A stretch of 64,000 nucleotides of DNA, from the NCBI RefSeq assembly GCF_000024005.1, contig NC_013132.1, positions 5,574,001 to 5,638,000 on the forward strand. The letters run 5' to 3'. The notes beneath the pieces are model-generated. The model saw only the letters and a program-made list of their open reading frames with translations, ran no database searches and had not been told where the DNA came from. Below, piece by piece: positions 1 to 9,132 of the stretch. Made by a program: the position numbers and the translations under genes. The first letter of the stretch is position 1, and the number at the start of each line of letters is the position of its first letter. The DNA is from Chitinophaga pinensis DSM 2588 (lineage in GTDB: Bacteria; Bacteroidota; Bacteroidia; Chitinophagales; Chitinophagaceae).

Positions 1-545
1 ATTATCTGGCACATGATAAAGTAGAGATTCAGTATAAGCAGGAACAGGCCAAAAACGAATTATATGTTTGTTTCCTGTTAGATTCCAGCGGGTCTATGAT
101 GAAAGACAAGCAAATTGCTTTTATCAAGGGTCTGGTAGCAACAACGATTGCCAGGTATAAGACCCGGCGTATAAAATATGCAGCAGTCGCCCTGCACAAT
201 GGTACGGCGCAAATATTATCTGCTCCTACCCTACATGCAGATGAACTACTTCAGACAATTGCGGCACTGAAAACCGGCGGTAAAACGAACATGCAATCCG
301 GGTTTGTTTTGCTGCATCAGCTGATGAAAACGAATACACAGCAGAAAGCCAGTCTGTACATCTTTACGGATGGTAAGATCAATGCAGGCAATACAGCCAC
401 TCCTTTTGAAGAAGCCGTCAGGTATTATAAACAGTACCTTTCTGCTATCAGGGAGACGACTGTAGTGGATAATGAGAGCGGTTTTGTGCAATTGGGGAAG
501 GCAGGAGAATTGGCGGAAGCGATCAAGGCGAAGCTGGTGAAATAA
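1..545 (+). CDS. Chelatase-type VWA subunit (ChlD/BchD-like), C-terminal part, truncated by window start
   Basis: The reading frame is open from base 3, so this is the C-terminal end of a longer protein. It holds a complete von Willebrand factor A domain with all three metal-site (MIDAS) loops: LDSSGSM encoded at 78-98, TGGKTNM near the middle, and FTDGKIN. These loops resemble the VWA end of magnesium-chelatase D subunits (known pattern: a TGG[RK]T loop plus a TDG loop). In cobalt chelatases of this type the ChlD/ChlI AAA+ pair powers insertion of cobalt by CobN, and a cobN gene lies 4 kb away, so a role as CobN partner is inferred. The gene is upstream of cobU in the same direction. An internal ATG at 96 lies inside the MIDAS and cannot be the true start. 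The AAA+ part, if present, is outside the window. Confidence 0.8.
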   Translation, partial: YLAHDKVEIQYKQEQAKNELYVCFLLDSSGSMMKDKQIAFIKGLVATTIARYKTRRIKYAAVALHNGTAQILSAPTLHADELLQTIAALKTGGKTNMQSGFVLLHQLMKTNTQQKASLYIFTDGKINAGNTATPFEEAVRYYKQYLSAIRETTVVDNESGFVQLGKAGELAEAIKAKLVK

Positions 546-547
546 GG

Positions 548-641
548 AATTAAGATTGGTTAGCCTGATAACAGGTCAGATGATATCACCAATATAATTC
601 GTAATGCGCAGCTTTATTTTTTAACTCTTAATTCTTAATTG
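548..641. repeat. AATTNNN heptad repeat block between the chelatase gene and cobU
   Basis: The block starts 3 bases after the upstream stop with AATTAAG (548-554). AATTCGT (594-600) sits in the middle, and AACTCTT-AATTCTT-AATT (621-641) ends 5 bases before the GTG start of cobU. AATTAAG and CTTAATT are inverted complements, so the transcript could pair across the gap. The same arrangement recurs at 3534-3735 and 29253-29425. Confidence 0.6.
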
Positions 642-646
642 TATTT

Positions 647-1150
647 GTGATACACTATATCTCCGGCGGACAACGTTCCGGCAAAAGCGCTTACGCTACA
701 CAACAGGCACTGGATATTGCTGATAATCCGGTATATCTCGCTACCTCCCGTATCTGGGATCAGGATCACCAGGCCCGTATCCAATTGCATAAGAACAGTC
801 GCGATACCCGCTGGGAGAATATTGAGGAAGAAAAGTATGTCAGCAAGCTACAGCTGGAAGGCAGGACAGTGGTCTTTGATTGCGTGACTTTATGGCTGAC
901 CAACTTATTCGTCGACAATCACTATGATGTGGAGGCTGCATTAAAAGAAGCGAAAAGGGAATTCGAGCAGTTCATACAACAGGATTTCAACCTGATCATC
1001 ATCTCCAACGAAATTGGTATGGGCGTACACGCCAGCACCGATGCCGGCAGGAAGTTTGCCGATCTCCAGGGTTGGATGAACCAGTACATCGCAAAAAAAG
1101 CGGATAAGGCGACACTCATGGTATCCGGATTACCGCTGACACTCAAATAA
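647..1150 (+). CDS. cobU: Adenosylcobinamide kinase / adenosylcobinamide-phosphate guanylyltransferase
   Basis: A bifunctional cytoplasmic enzyme of nucleotide-loop assembly: it phosphorylates adenosylcobinamide and transfers GMP to give AdoCbi-GDP. The 167-residue length is typical. The N-terminus carries the P-loop GGQRSGKS (7-14). The stretch RIQLHKNSRDTRW (44-56) matches the region that holds the guanylylated histidine in CobU, here probably H48. The start is GTG at 647, needed to keep the whole P-loop strand. The gene is 23 bases upstream of cobT and is clearly part of the cobU-cobT-cobS-cobC run. Confidence 0.95.
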   Translation: MIHYISGGQRSGKSAYATQQALDIADNPVYLATSRIWDQDHQARIQLHKNSRDTRWENIEEEKYVSKLQLEGRTVVFDCVTLWLTNLFVDNHYDVEAALKEAKREFEQFIQQDFNLIIISNEIGMGVHASTDAGRKFADLQGWMNQYIAKKADKATLMVSGLPLTLK

Positions 1151-1173
1151 CACAAGTAACCAGTTTAACAGAT

Positions 1174-2214
1174 ATGACTACATTCCATATTGCCCCCCTC
1201 AACAATGATATTACGGCGGCACTGCAACACAAGATAGACAGCAAAACAAAACCAATTGGCTCATTAGGACAGCTGGAAAAACTGGCTTTACAGATCGGCC
1301 GGATACAACAGACACAGACCCCTGCGCTGAATAAACCCACCATCGTTGTTTTTGCCGGCGATCACGGTGTTGCGCATGAAGGCGTGAGTCCTTTTCCACA
1401 GGAAGTGACCTATCAGATGGTCTTTAATTTCCTGCAGGGCGGCGCTGCCATCAACGTATTTACAAAGCAGAACGGTATTGCAATCAAAGTCGTAGATGCG
1501 GGTGTCAACTTTGATTTCAACCAACATCCCGGCTTGGTACATGCTAAGGTGGCTCTGGGTACCAAAAGCTTCCTGCATGAAGCAGCCATGACGCCTGCGC
1601 AATGTGAGACAGCCATTGAAAGAGGTGCCGCGGTTGTGAAAGAATTACATGAACAGGGCTGTAATGTGATCGGATTCGGGGAAATGGGCATCGCCAATAC
1701 CTCCGCAGCAGCAGTAATTATGAGTCTGCTCTGTGATATTCCATTGGAACAATGTATTGGCAGAGGTACCGGACTGGATGACGAAGGGCTGATCAGGAAG
1801 AAAGTGATCCTGGCAGAATCTATGATCCGTCATAACAAAATTGAAAAAACGCCCCTGAACGTACTCAGTACTTTCGGTGGATTTGAAATAGCCATGATGT
1901 GTGGCGCCATGTTACAGGCGGCGGCAGCTGGTATGCTGATACTGGTAGATGGTTTTATCACCACATCTGCATTACTGGTCGCTGCGAAGATAAATGAGCA
2001 AATATTGGACTACTGCCTGTTCACCCACCAGTCGAACGAGCAGGGTCATAGTCTGATGCTGGCCCACCTGAAAGCTGTACCTTTATTAAGCCTGGGTATG
2101 CGCCTGGGAGAAGGTACCGGCGCTGCTGTTGCCTACCCTGTTATACAGGCTGCTGTAAGCTTCCTGAATGAAATGGCCAGCTTTGAATCGGCCGGTGTGT
2201 CCAACAAAGCATAA
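1174..2214 (+). CDS. cobT: Nicotinate-nucleotide--dimethylbenzimidazole phosphoribosyltransferase
   Basis: Makes alpha-ribazole 5'-phosphate from nicotinate mononucleotide and the lower-ligand base. The 346-residue length is standard. Family hallmarks visible are KPIGSLGQLE near the N-terminus, VFAGDHGVAHEGVSPFP, GFGEMGIANTSAAA in the middle and GMRLGEGTGAA near the C-terminus, whose glutamate corresponds to the known catalytic base. The gene starts 23 bases after cobU and ends 2 bases before cobS, so translation is probably coupled. Nothing is unusual in it. Confidence 0.96.
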   Translation: MTTFHIAPLNNDITAALQHKIDSKTKPIGSLGQLEKLALQIGRIQQTQTPALNKPTIVVFAGDHGVAHEGVSPFPQEVTYQMVFNFLQGGAAINVFTKQNGIAIKVVDAGVNFDFNQHPGLVHAKVALGTKSFLHEAAMTPAQCETAIERGAAVVKELHEQGCNVIGFGEMGIANTSAAAVIMSLLCDIPLEQCIGRGTGLDDEGLIRKKVILAESMIRHNKIEKTPLNVLSTFGGFEIAMMCGAMLQAAAAGMLILVDGFITTSALLVAAKINEQILDYCLFTHQSNEQGHSLMLAHLKAVPLLSLGMRLGEGTGAAVAYPVIQAAVSFLNEMASFESAGVSNKA

Positions 2215-2216
2215 CG

Positions 2217-3020
2217 ATGAAGAAAGAGGTCCGCATATTTCTGACTGCATTGATGTTCTTCACCCGTATACCGGTGCCCTCGCGTATAGATCACAATACG
2301 GCTGATCTGAATAAGTCCAGCCGCTATTTTCCGATGGTGGGTATACTGGTGGGACTGATCGGCGCTGTTATCTTTGCCGGAGCAAATGCCCTGTTCAAAG
2401 ATATCTTTACAGCAGTCATCCTTTCTGTGATGGCGACATTACTGACGACAGGCGCTTTCCATGAAGACGGTCTTGCTGACGTAGCGGACGGTTTTGGTGG
2501 CGGCTGGACCAAGCAGCGTATCCTGGAAATCATGAAAGATTCCCGTGTGGGCGCCTTTGGTGTAATTGCCATCATTATGACTTTACTGTTGAAGATTTGT
2601 CTGCTGGCCAAGTTGGCATTGGTTATGATCAACACACAGCTACTGCCTTTCTGCCTACTGTACATCGCCGCACATGCATTCAGCCGTACCATGCCGGTAT
2701 ACCTCTTACGCTTCATGGCTTATTCCCGCGAAGATGACAGCACCTCCAAAAGCAAGCCACTGGCAACAAAGATCAGCTGGCCGGGTTTCATACTGGCTAA
2801 CATCACGGGGATTATACCCTTGTTACTGCTGATCATCTGGTTCCATCACTCATGGCTGCTTCTGCTGGTTATAATACCCTGCGGCCTATTGACCATCTAC
2901 CTGTCCTGTTATTTCAGCAAATGGATTAACGGTTATACGGGCGATTGCCTGGGGGCAACGCAACAACTTAATGAAGTCATTTTTTACATGGGCATACTGG
3001 CAATATGGAATTACATCTGA
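2217..3020 (+). CDS. cobS: Adenosylcobinamide-GDP ribazoletransferase (cobalamin synthase)
   Basis: An integral membrane enzyme joining AdoCbi-GDP and alpha-ribazole (phosphate) to give adenosylcobalamin (phosphate). It has 267 residues, several hydrophobic helices and the family motif FHEDGLADVADGFGGG, followed by ILEIMKDSRVGAFG, the metal/substrate loops of CobS. The C-terminal NGYTGDCLGATQQLNE is also characteristic. The start ATG lies 2 bases after the cobT stop, and the last 16 bases overlap the start of cobC, indicating tight co-translation. Confidence 0.95.
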   Translation: MKKEVRIFLTALMFFTRIPVPSRIDHNTADLNKSSRYFPMVGILVGLIGAVIFAGANALFKDIFTAVILSVMATLLTTGAFHEDGLADVADGFGGGWTKQRILEIMKDSRVGAFGVIAIIMTLLLKICLLAKLALVMINTQLLPFCLLYIAAHAFSRTMPVYLLRFMAYSREDDSTSKSKPLATKISWPGFILANITGIIPLLLLIIWFHHSWLLLLVIIPCGLLTIYLSCYFSKWINGYTGDCLGATQQLNEVIFYMGILAIWNYI

Positions 3021-3529
3021 TCAGACATATCAAACCCGACTATCCTGAAGGCCATACCTACGGACAGACAGACGTACCGCTACCGGCAGACTATGCCATC
3101 ACACATGCCGGCATCATCGAACGCCTGCCGGATCATGAAGTGTTGTATAGTAGTCCGCTGACCAGGTGTAAATTGCTGGCGACCGCCATTAACCCAAACC
3201 ATCTGACAGATGCACGTTTGATGGAACTGAACTTCGGCGACTGGGAGGGCAGAAAATGGGATGAGATCGATCGTAAGGAACTCGATCCCTGGATGGAGGA
3301 TTATAACTATATCAACTCAGCGCCACCTAACGGAGAATCGCTGATGACCTTAGTGAATCGCTTTGCTGATTTTGTACATGAACTGAAGCAGATGCCTTAC
3401 GAACGCGCATTATTAATCACACATGCAGGTGTTATCCGTTCGGCGATGTATTTGTTTAATAATGTTCCCTTGCAGGAGATGATGATGCAGAAAGTTGAAT
3501 ACGGCGGCATTTATCGCTTCACTGCGTGA
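3005..3529 (+). CDS. cobC: Alpha-ribazole phosphatase (histidine phosphatase family)
   Basis: Removes the 5'-phosphate from alpha-ribazole phosphate or cobalamin phosphate at the end of nucleotide-loop assembly. A 174-residue histidine-phosphatase fold is recognisable: LIRHIKPDYPEG at the N-terminus (the catalytic RH followed by I rather than the usual G), YSSPLTRC, LMELNFGDWEG and the second catalytic histidine in LITHAGVIR. It overlaps cobS by 16 bases, which supports CobC over another phosphoglycerate-mutase-like enzyme. A heptad repeat begins 5 bases after the stop. Confidence 0.9.
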   Translation: MELHLIRHIKPDYPEGHTYGQTDVPLPADYAITHAGIIERLPDHEVLYSSPLTRCKLLATAINPNHLTDARLMELNFGDWEGRKWDEIDRKELDPWMEDYNYINSAPPNGESLMTLVNRFADFVHELKQMPYERALLITHAGVIRSAMYLFNNVPLQEMMMQKVEYGGIYRFTA

Positions 3530-3533
3530 AGTG

Positions 3534-3735
3534 AATTAAGAATTAAAAATTAAGGATTAAGAATTGATCTGATATAACTCTCCTCTGAAATGATCAGTTT
3601 TACGATTATTATCAGGTAGGGCTTAATCCAAAAAATTCGTAATTCGTAATTCGTAATTCGTAATTCGTAATTCGTAACTTATATTTCCGGCCTTTAACTG
3701 CCAATTCTTAATTTTTAATTATTAATTCTTAATTG
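3534..3735. repeat. Heptad repeat array between cobC and the adenosyltransferase gene, including six perfect AATTCGT units
   Basis: Three sub-blocks built on a 7-bp period. At 3534-3568 there are five units AATTAAG, AATTAAA, AATTAAG, GATTAAG, AATTGAT. At 3634-3675 there are six perfect tandem AATTCGT units. At 3703-3730 there are AATTCTT, AATTTTT, AATTATT, AATTCTT, then AATTGA. The first and last sub-blocks are roughly inverted complements and bracket the array, which ends just before the ATG at 3737. No gene is seen in this gap. Confidence 0.85.
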
Positions 3736-3736
3736 A

Positions 3737-4315
3737 ATGAAGATATATACCAAGAAAGGCGACCGTGGCACCACCGCCCTATTCGGTGGCAGCCGCGTAG
3801 ATAAAGACGATGTCCGCGTCAATTGTTACGGCACACTGGATGAAGTGAATTCCACTATCGGACTATTGCGTGCCAAGCTGGGTCCTGAGCATGAATGGCA
3901 ACCAAAGCTGCATAAGATCCAGAAAGATATGATGGATATGATGTCGCACCTGGCCAGACCATCTGATTGCAAAAAGGAGAACCCGAATCCTAAACCGGAA
4001 GACGGTGCTGAATTCTGTGAACAATGGATCGACGAATTGGAAGCAGCTATGACGAGTAAGTCAGACTATTTCCTGCTGCCCGGCGGAAATGAGATCTCTG
4101 CTTTGTGTCATGTGGTAAGAACACAGATGCGTAGAGGAGAACGATTGCTGGTCACCCTGATGAAAGCCGACCATGTAGATGAATATATCTCTGCTTATGT
4201 CAACAGGCTTTCCGACCTGTTCTTTATACTGGCACGTGCTGAAATGGATAAAATGGGTGTGGCAGAAGAAAAGTGGCAGCTGTTTCTTTACAAAAGAAAG
4301 AAACAGCCGGAATAA
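3737..4315 (+). CDS. pduO: ATP:cob(I)alamin adenosyltransferase, PduO type
   Basis: Transfers the adenosyl group of ATP to cob(I)alamin or cobinamide, forming the Co-C bond. The 192-residue protein starts MKIYTKKGDRGTTALFGG, the ATP-binding N-terminus of the PduO family. It continues with CYGTLDEVNSTIGLLRA, then CHVVRTQMRRGERLL and YVNRLSDLFFILAR, helices that form the trimeric active site. It is separated from cobC by the 7-bp repeat array, and it converges with cobN with one base between the stop codons. No terminator hairpin was seen between them. Confidence 0.94.
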   Translation: MKIYTKKGDRGTTALFGGSRVDKDDVRVNCYGTLDEVNSTIGLLRAKLGPEHEWQPKLHKIQKDMMDMMSHLARPSDCKKENPNPKPEDGAEFCEQWIDELEAAMTSKSDYFLLPGGNEISALCHVVRTQMRRGERLLVTLMKADHVDEYISAYVNRLSDLFFILARAEMDKMGVAEEKWQLFLYKRKKQPE

Positions 4316-4316
4316 G

Positions 4317-7300
4317 TTATTCATGATCCACAAATAGTTGCTGCAGGCGTTCCAGTGTTTCTTTTTCGGGTTGTTTCCACATACCCCGCTGGATCGCTTC
4401 CAGCATACGCTCGGTCATATCTTTTAATGCCCATGGATTGACCTGCTCTATGAACTGGCGGTTTTCCTCATTGAACAGGTATTCTTTGGTAATACCCTCA
4501 TACATAAAGTCGTCCACCAGGTCGGTTGTCGCATCATAGGCAAACAGGTAGTCCATCGTAGCTGCCATTTCAAACGCGCCTTTATAGCCATGCCGTTTCA
4601 CCCCTTCGATCCACTTAGGATTGATGACACGGGAACGGTATACTTTCAGCAGTTCTTCTTTCAGTGATTTTACCTTGGGATTCTCCGGACGCGCATGATC
4701 ACCAAAGTAAATTGATGGCTGTTCTCCTTTCACCGACTGTACCGCATTGGCCATACCACCCTGGAACTGGTAATAGTCATCCGAATCAAGGATATCGTGT
4801 TCGCGGTTATCCTGGTTGTGCATTACAATCTGGATATCTGATAAGCGCTTTTCAAATACTTCATGCGCCGACTCTCCGATCCGGTCTGCACCGTAGGCAT
4901 ACCCACTCCAGTTGATATATACTTTTGCCAGATCTTCTTTTGATTGCCAGTTCTTTTCATCGATCACCGCCTGCAAACCGGCGCCATAAGCACCCGGCTT
5001 AGAGCCAAAAACCCTGAACAGCGCACGTTTATGTGCTTTCTCTTCATGCAGTCCTTTGGATTGCCATTCCTGCTTTTCTGCCAAGAACCGTTTGCGGATA
5101 GGATTCTGTTCCGCTGGTTCATCCAGCAGTGCAACCTTTTCTACGGCAGCGTTGAACAGGGATATCACATCCGGAAATGCGTCGCGGAAGAAACCGGAAA
5201 TACGCAGCATTACATCTACACGCGGACGTCTCAACAGGATCAAAGGAATGATCTCAAAATCACTGACCCTTCTGTTGGCAGTTTGCCATACCGGTTTGAC
5301 GCCCATCAGTGCCAGTGCCTGTGCGATGTCATCTCCGCCGGTACGCATGGTGGAAGTACCCCATACTGACAATCCGATACTTTCCGGATAGTCTCCATGT
5401 TCCTGCATATAACGGTCTATGATCAGATTGGCGCTTTTTACACCGAGGTTGTAGGCGGTCTGAGTGGGAATAGCACGTACATCGACAGAATAGAAGTTTC
5501 TCCCGGTAGGCAGTACGTCCAGTCTGCCGCGGGTAGGTGCACCAGAGCTGCCGGATGGTACATAATGTCCGGCCATTCCATGCAGTAGATTGGTGATCTC
5601 TTCCGTGGTGCTCAGTACTTTAGGGAAAGTATCTGCCGTTATAAACGTACAGAGTTCCCTGGTATGCGGGAAAGCGTTATCGATAGCTATATTGTTCCGA
5701 AGATTTGCTATGATCTTTCTGGCCTGTACTTCCAGTACTTCTATCACATCTCCGTTGATCCGGCAGGAAGCAAACAGGGGATGTTGACCAGCTGTGACAA
5801 ATGCGGATTGATAGTCACAGTTCAATGGATCAAATGCCAGTCCCAGGTCTTTTGCGATAGCCTGTGTAATACCAAGTCCTCCGGATACCGGTACCCGATG
5901 CAGGGCAACCAGCAGGTCCGTCAGCTGATCGCCTTCAGGCACCTTACCTAATATATGCAGGCCATCTCTGATCTGCGCTTCTTTCAATTCGCAGAGATAA
6001 CCATCCAGTTTTACCAGCAGTTCGTCGATATCTTTCACAGAGCTTTGTAAGTCTGCTTCCAGGTTCGCCTCTTTCACCAGCTGTTTTATCTGTGTTTTGA
6101 TAACAGCCGTTCTTTTCGGATCTACGCTATAGGCATCGTAATATTCATCTATCAGGTGTTCCAGTTTCGTTAGCACGCCATAGCTTTCCGCCCTTGTCAT
6201 AGGTGGGATCAGGTGATCGATTATGATGGCGTGGTTCCTTCTTTTCGCCTGTGTTCCTTCGCCGGGGTCATTGATGATAAACGGATAAAAATGCGGGATG
6301 GGATTTAACAGCACGGCGGGAAAACAGGTTTCTCTGCTCAGTGCAACACTCTTACCCGGCAGCCATTCCAGGTTACCATGTTTACCCACGTGCACAACGG
6401 CATCGGCGGAGAAAACATGATTGACCCAGAAATAATAAGCCAGGTAGCCATAGGTTGGCGGGAGATCCGGTGAGTGATAAATTGCTTTAATATCCTGGTT
6501 ATAACCACGGGCGGGTTGTATGCTGACAAAGGTCTTGCCTAAAAGGAAACCCGGAATGATGAATTCATGCTGATTGAAATGGGGCGAATCTTCCGGAAGG
6601 CCCCATTGATCACTGATCTTATTTCTTAAAGCAGGAGCAAGTGCGTTATAATGCTGATAGAACTGTTCAAGCGACAGACTCACCTGATAAGGTCTATGTA
6701 GTGTCGTATCCGTATCGTTGGTGATATAATGGGTGATCAGTGTGATCAGCTCACTGCTATCCACAGGAACAAAACTACCCATTGCATAGTCCTGCCTCTG
6801 CATCGCCTGCAGAATCTCTATGATACTGGCAGGTGTGTCCAGGCCTACCCCATTTGCCAGCCGGCTATCCTTGTTGGGATAGTTGGGCATAATGAGCGCA
6901 ATGTGTTTATCCTTGTTTTCTTTGTACCGGATGTTGACCCAGCTATGGGCAAAGTCCACAACAAAGGCGCAGCCTTCTTCATGGGTAGTGTATTTCAGGA
7001 TATCAGAATCCGTTAATGCATCCCGGCCCAGCGAAGATTTAAAAGAAACGGCGGTTGTAATGATACGTCCGTCTATTTCCGGCAGGGCGATATTCATCGC
7101 CACGTCTGTCGGGGTGAGGCCGAACAGGTTCTCTTCCCATACTTCTTTTGTACAGGAAGCGAAGATCGCCTGAATGACAGGGATATTCATTTTCCGGAAA
7201 ATAAACTGTTCGTCGCTGTTGTCCAGGAATGACTTGATAGAAAAGCTGGTGGTATTGATCACCGCATCAATGGTACAATTTGTCTGATGTTGCAGGAGTT

Positions 7301-8078
7301 CAAACAGGTCATCACAGATGGACTGGTCCCGCAGGTTACTGACAAAAGCAATGATCGGATTAAGCTGCTTTTCTCTCAGACGGTCGGCAAGGTAATATAC
7401 AGGTTCAAGATTATCCGCCAGGTAATGCGTCTGGTAAACCAGGATCACGACATTTCCGCTTGCCTGGGTAGAGACGGTATGCGCTTCCCCTTCAGGAATA
7501 ATACCTTTTGCTGTATCAAAAAGGAACAGCTCAGGCAGGCGCTTTGGAGGGTCGAAGGTATAATCCCTGTTAAAGAAGGTACGGAAAATATAGCGGAGGC
7601 AGTGTACATGGTTCTGTTTACCACCGGCGCAGAGATATTTCCAGACGGTATCGGCAATATGCACGTCGACGGTGGAACTGTTGAGCAGTTCCACGTCAGG
7701 TACATCATATCCCGGGAGGAAGAGAACGGGGATCTTTTGTTGTTCACAGGCAATACTGACAGCTTCGAAGAGATAAGGATAATAGTTCCTGCCTCCCAGT
7801 AGCCGGCAAATTACCAGCTTGGCATTACTGATGACTTCTTCTACGTATTTGTCAATGGTCAGTTCCTGTTTCAGGTACACCAGGTTAGCGATACGCAGGG
7901 AAGGCAGCGGATGTTCCGACGCTGCTGTCGTGTACAGTTTCCTGTAGGCATTGTTCAGCGAGTGTATTTCCGTGTCAGCGGCTGACAGAAATACGATATC
8001 ACCCGGCTGCTGTTGTATATGGAAGACCCCTTCGCCATTAGGGTTCCATCCTCCCGGAATAGTTGGAATAAGATGCAT
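4317..8078 (-). CDS. cobN: Cobaltochelatase large subunit
   Basis: The large, porphyrinoid-binding subunit that inserts cobalt into hydrogenobyrinate a,c-diamide (or a related corrin) with ATPase partners. The 1253-residue length is normal. Strong family motifs are HVGKHGNLEWLPGKSVALS in the middle, LPTGRNFYSVDVRAIPT, and ESIGLSVWGTSTMRTGGDD in the C-terminal half. The VWA subunit at 1-545 is the likely ATPase-side partner rather than a CobS/CobT pair. It lies 7 bases downstream of the CobW-type gene on the same strand, so the two form an operon convergent with the cobU group. Confidence 0.95.
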   Translation of the reverse strand: MHLIPTIPGGWNPNGEGVFHIQQQPGDIVFLSAADTEIHSLNNAYRKLYTTAASEHPLPSLRIANLVYLKQELTIDKYVEEVISNAKLVICRLLGGRNYYPYLFEAVSIACEQQKIPVLFLPGYDVPDVELLNSSTVDVHIADTVWKYLCAGGKQNHVHCLRYIFRTFFNRDYTFDPPKRLPELFLFDTAKGIIPEGEAHTVSTQASGNVVILVYQTHYLADNLEPVYYLADRLREKQLNPIIAFVSNLRDQSICDDLFELLQHQTNCTIDAVINTTSFSIKSFLDNSDEQFIFRKMNIPVIQAIFASCTKEVWEENLFGLTPTDVAMNIALPEIDGRIITTAVSFKSSLGRDALTDSDILKYTTHEEGCAFVVDFAHSWVNIRYKENKDKHIALIMPNYPNKDSRLANGVGLDTPASIIEILQAMQRQDYAMGSFVPVDSSELITLITHYITNDTDTTLHRPYQVSLSLEQFYQHYNALAPALRNKISDQWGLPEDSPHFNQHEFIIPGFLLGKTFVSIQPARGYNQDIKAIYHSPDLPPTYGYLAYYFWVNHVFSADAVVHVGKHGNLEWLPGKSVALSRETCFPAVLLNPIPHFYPFIINDPGEGTQAKRRNHAIIIDHLIPPMTRAESYGVLTKLEHLIDEYYDAYSVDPKRTAVIKTQIKQLVKEANLEADLQSSVKDIDELLVKLDGYLCELKEAQIRDGLHILGKVPEGDQLTDLLVALHRVPVSGGLGITQAIAKDLGLAFDPLNCDYQSAFVTAGQHPLFASCRINGDVIEVLEVQARKIIANLRNNIAIDNAFPHTRELCTFITADTFPKVLSTTEEITNLLHGMAGHYVPSGSSGAPTRGRLDVLPTGRNFYSVDVRAIPTQTAYNLGVKSANLIIDRYMQEHGDYPESIGLSVWGTSTMRTGGDDIAQALALMGVKPVWQTANRRVSDFEIIPLILLRRPRVDVMLRISGFFRDAFPDVISLFNAAVEKVALLDEPAEQNPIRKRFLAEKQEWQSKGLHEEKAHKRALFRVFGSKPGAYGAGLQAVIDEKNWQSKEDLAKVYINWSGYAYGADRIGESAHEVFEKRLSDIQIVMHNQDNREHDILDSDDYYQFQGGMANAVQSVKGEQPSIYFGDHARPENPKVKSLKEELLKVYRSRVINPKWIEGVKRHGYKGAFEMAATMDYLFAYDATTDLVDDFMYEGITKEYLFNEENRQFIEQVNPWALKDMTERMLEAIQRGMWKQPEKETLERLQQLFVDHE

Positions 8079-8085
8079 GCAGGAA

Positions 8086-9132
8086 TTAGCTGACTACAGT
8101 CAGTTTTTCATTGATAATAGTAGCCAGGTCTTTATCGTGTAATTCATCACCGATGATCACGAGACTGGTTTTACGGGTTTCGCTGTCTTTCCATTTACGG
8201 TCGAAGTATTGATCGAAACGGTTAGATACACCCTGTAATACCATACGCATAGGTTTGCCCGGTACATCGATAAAGCCTTTTATACGGTAGATTTCATATT
8301 CTTCGATCAGTTCCTTCAGCGCTTCTACCAGTGCTTCCGGTGTATGTGGTGCAGTAATGTCTACTACAACGGAGTCTATATCATCGTCATGGTGATGGTC
8401 CAGACCGTTTGCGTGGTCTTCTTCGTGATGGGAATGACGGCTCTCAAGGTCATTTTCTGCGGCAGCGTTAACACCCAGCAGGATATCTGTGGAGAGTACA
8501 CCGTTAGCAGCAGCAACCATTTTCACATCCGGGCGTACTTTACCGGCGATGATCGCTTTTACTTCTTCATACTGGGCATCCTCTACGAGGTCTTTCTTGG
8601 TCATTACAACCAGGTCGGCGCAGGAGAGCTGATCTTCAAAAAGTTCTTCAATAGGCGTTTCATGATCCAGGGAATCGTCTGCCAGACGCTGTCCCTGTAC
8701 GCGTTCTCTGTCACAGATCTCACCTGTTGCCTGTCCGACAACGTCTACCACTGTTACCACCGCATCTACCGTAATCTGTGGTTTCAGTTCCGGCCAGTTA
8801 AACGCGTGCAGTAATGGCTTCGGTAATGCCAGACCGGACGTTTCAATGATAATATGATCGATTGTGTCTTTACGCTCCATCAGTTGCAACATAACAGGCA
8901 GGAATTCTTCCTGTACGGTACAGCAAAGACAGCCATTGTTCAGCTCCAGTACATCGTCTTCATTGGAGCAGCAGGACTTCAGGATTTCTCCGTCAATACC
9001 CATTTCGCCGAATTCGTTGACAATTACCGCCAGTCTGCGGCCATTTGCATTTTGTATGAGGTTACGTATGAGGGTTGTCTTACCAGAACCGAGGAAGCCA
9101 GTAATGATAGTAACCGGAATTTTTGAAGCCAT
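8086..9132 (-). CDS. cobW: CobW-type COG0523 GTPase, putative metallochaperone
   Basis: A G3E-family GTPase. Visible elements are the P-loop GFLGSGKTT (12-20), the metal-binding CXCC motif in NNGCLCCTV, the guanine-specificity motif TKKD, and a C-terminal CobW_C-type domain. Between the G domain and the C-terminal domain lies a histidine-rich loop (HSHHEEDH, then DHHHDDD), typical of metal-handling members. Its position directly upstream of cobN suggests cobalt delivery to the chelatase; this is inference, as COG0523 proteins also serve zinc and other metals. It is divergent from the ferritin-like gene across a 411-bp gap. Confidence 0.88.
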   Translation of the reverse strand: MASKIPVTIITGFLGSGKTTLIRNLIQNANGRRLAVIVNEFGEMGIDGEILKSCCSNEDDVLELNNGCLCCTVQEEFLPVMLQLMERKDTIDHIIIETSGLALPKPLLHAFNWPELKPQITVDAVVTVVDVVGQATGEICDRERVQGQRLADDSLDHETPIEELFEDQLSCADLVVMTKKDLVEDAQYEEVKAIIAGKVRPDVKMVAAANGVLSTDILLGVNAAAENDLESRHSHHEEDHANGLDHHHDDDIDSVVVDITAPHTPEALVEALKELIEEYEIYRIKGFIDVPGKPMRMVLQGVSNRFDQYFDRKWKDSETRKTSLVIIGDELHDKDLATIINEKLTVVS

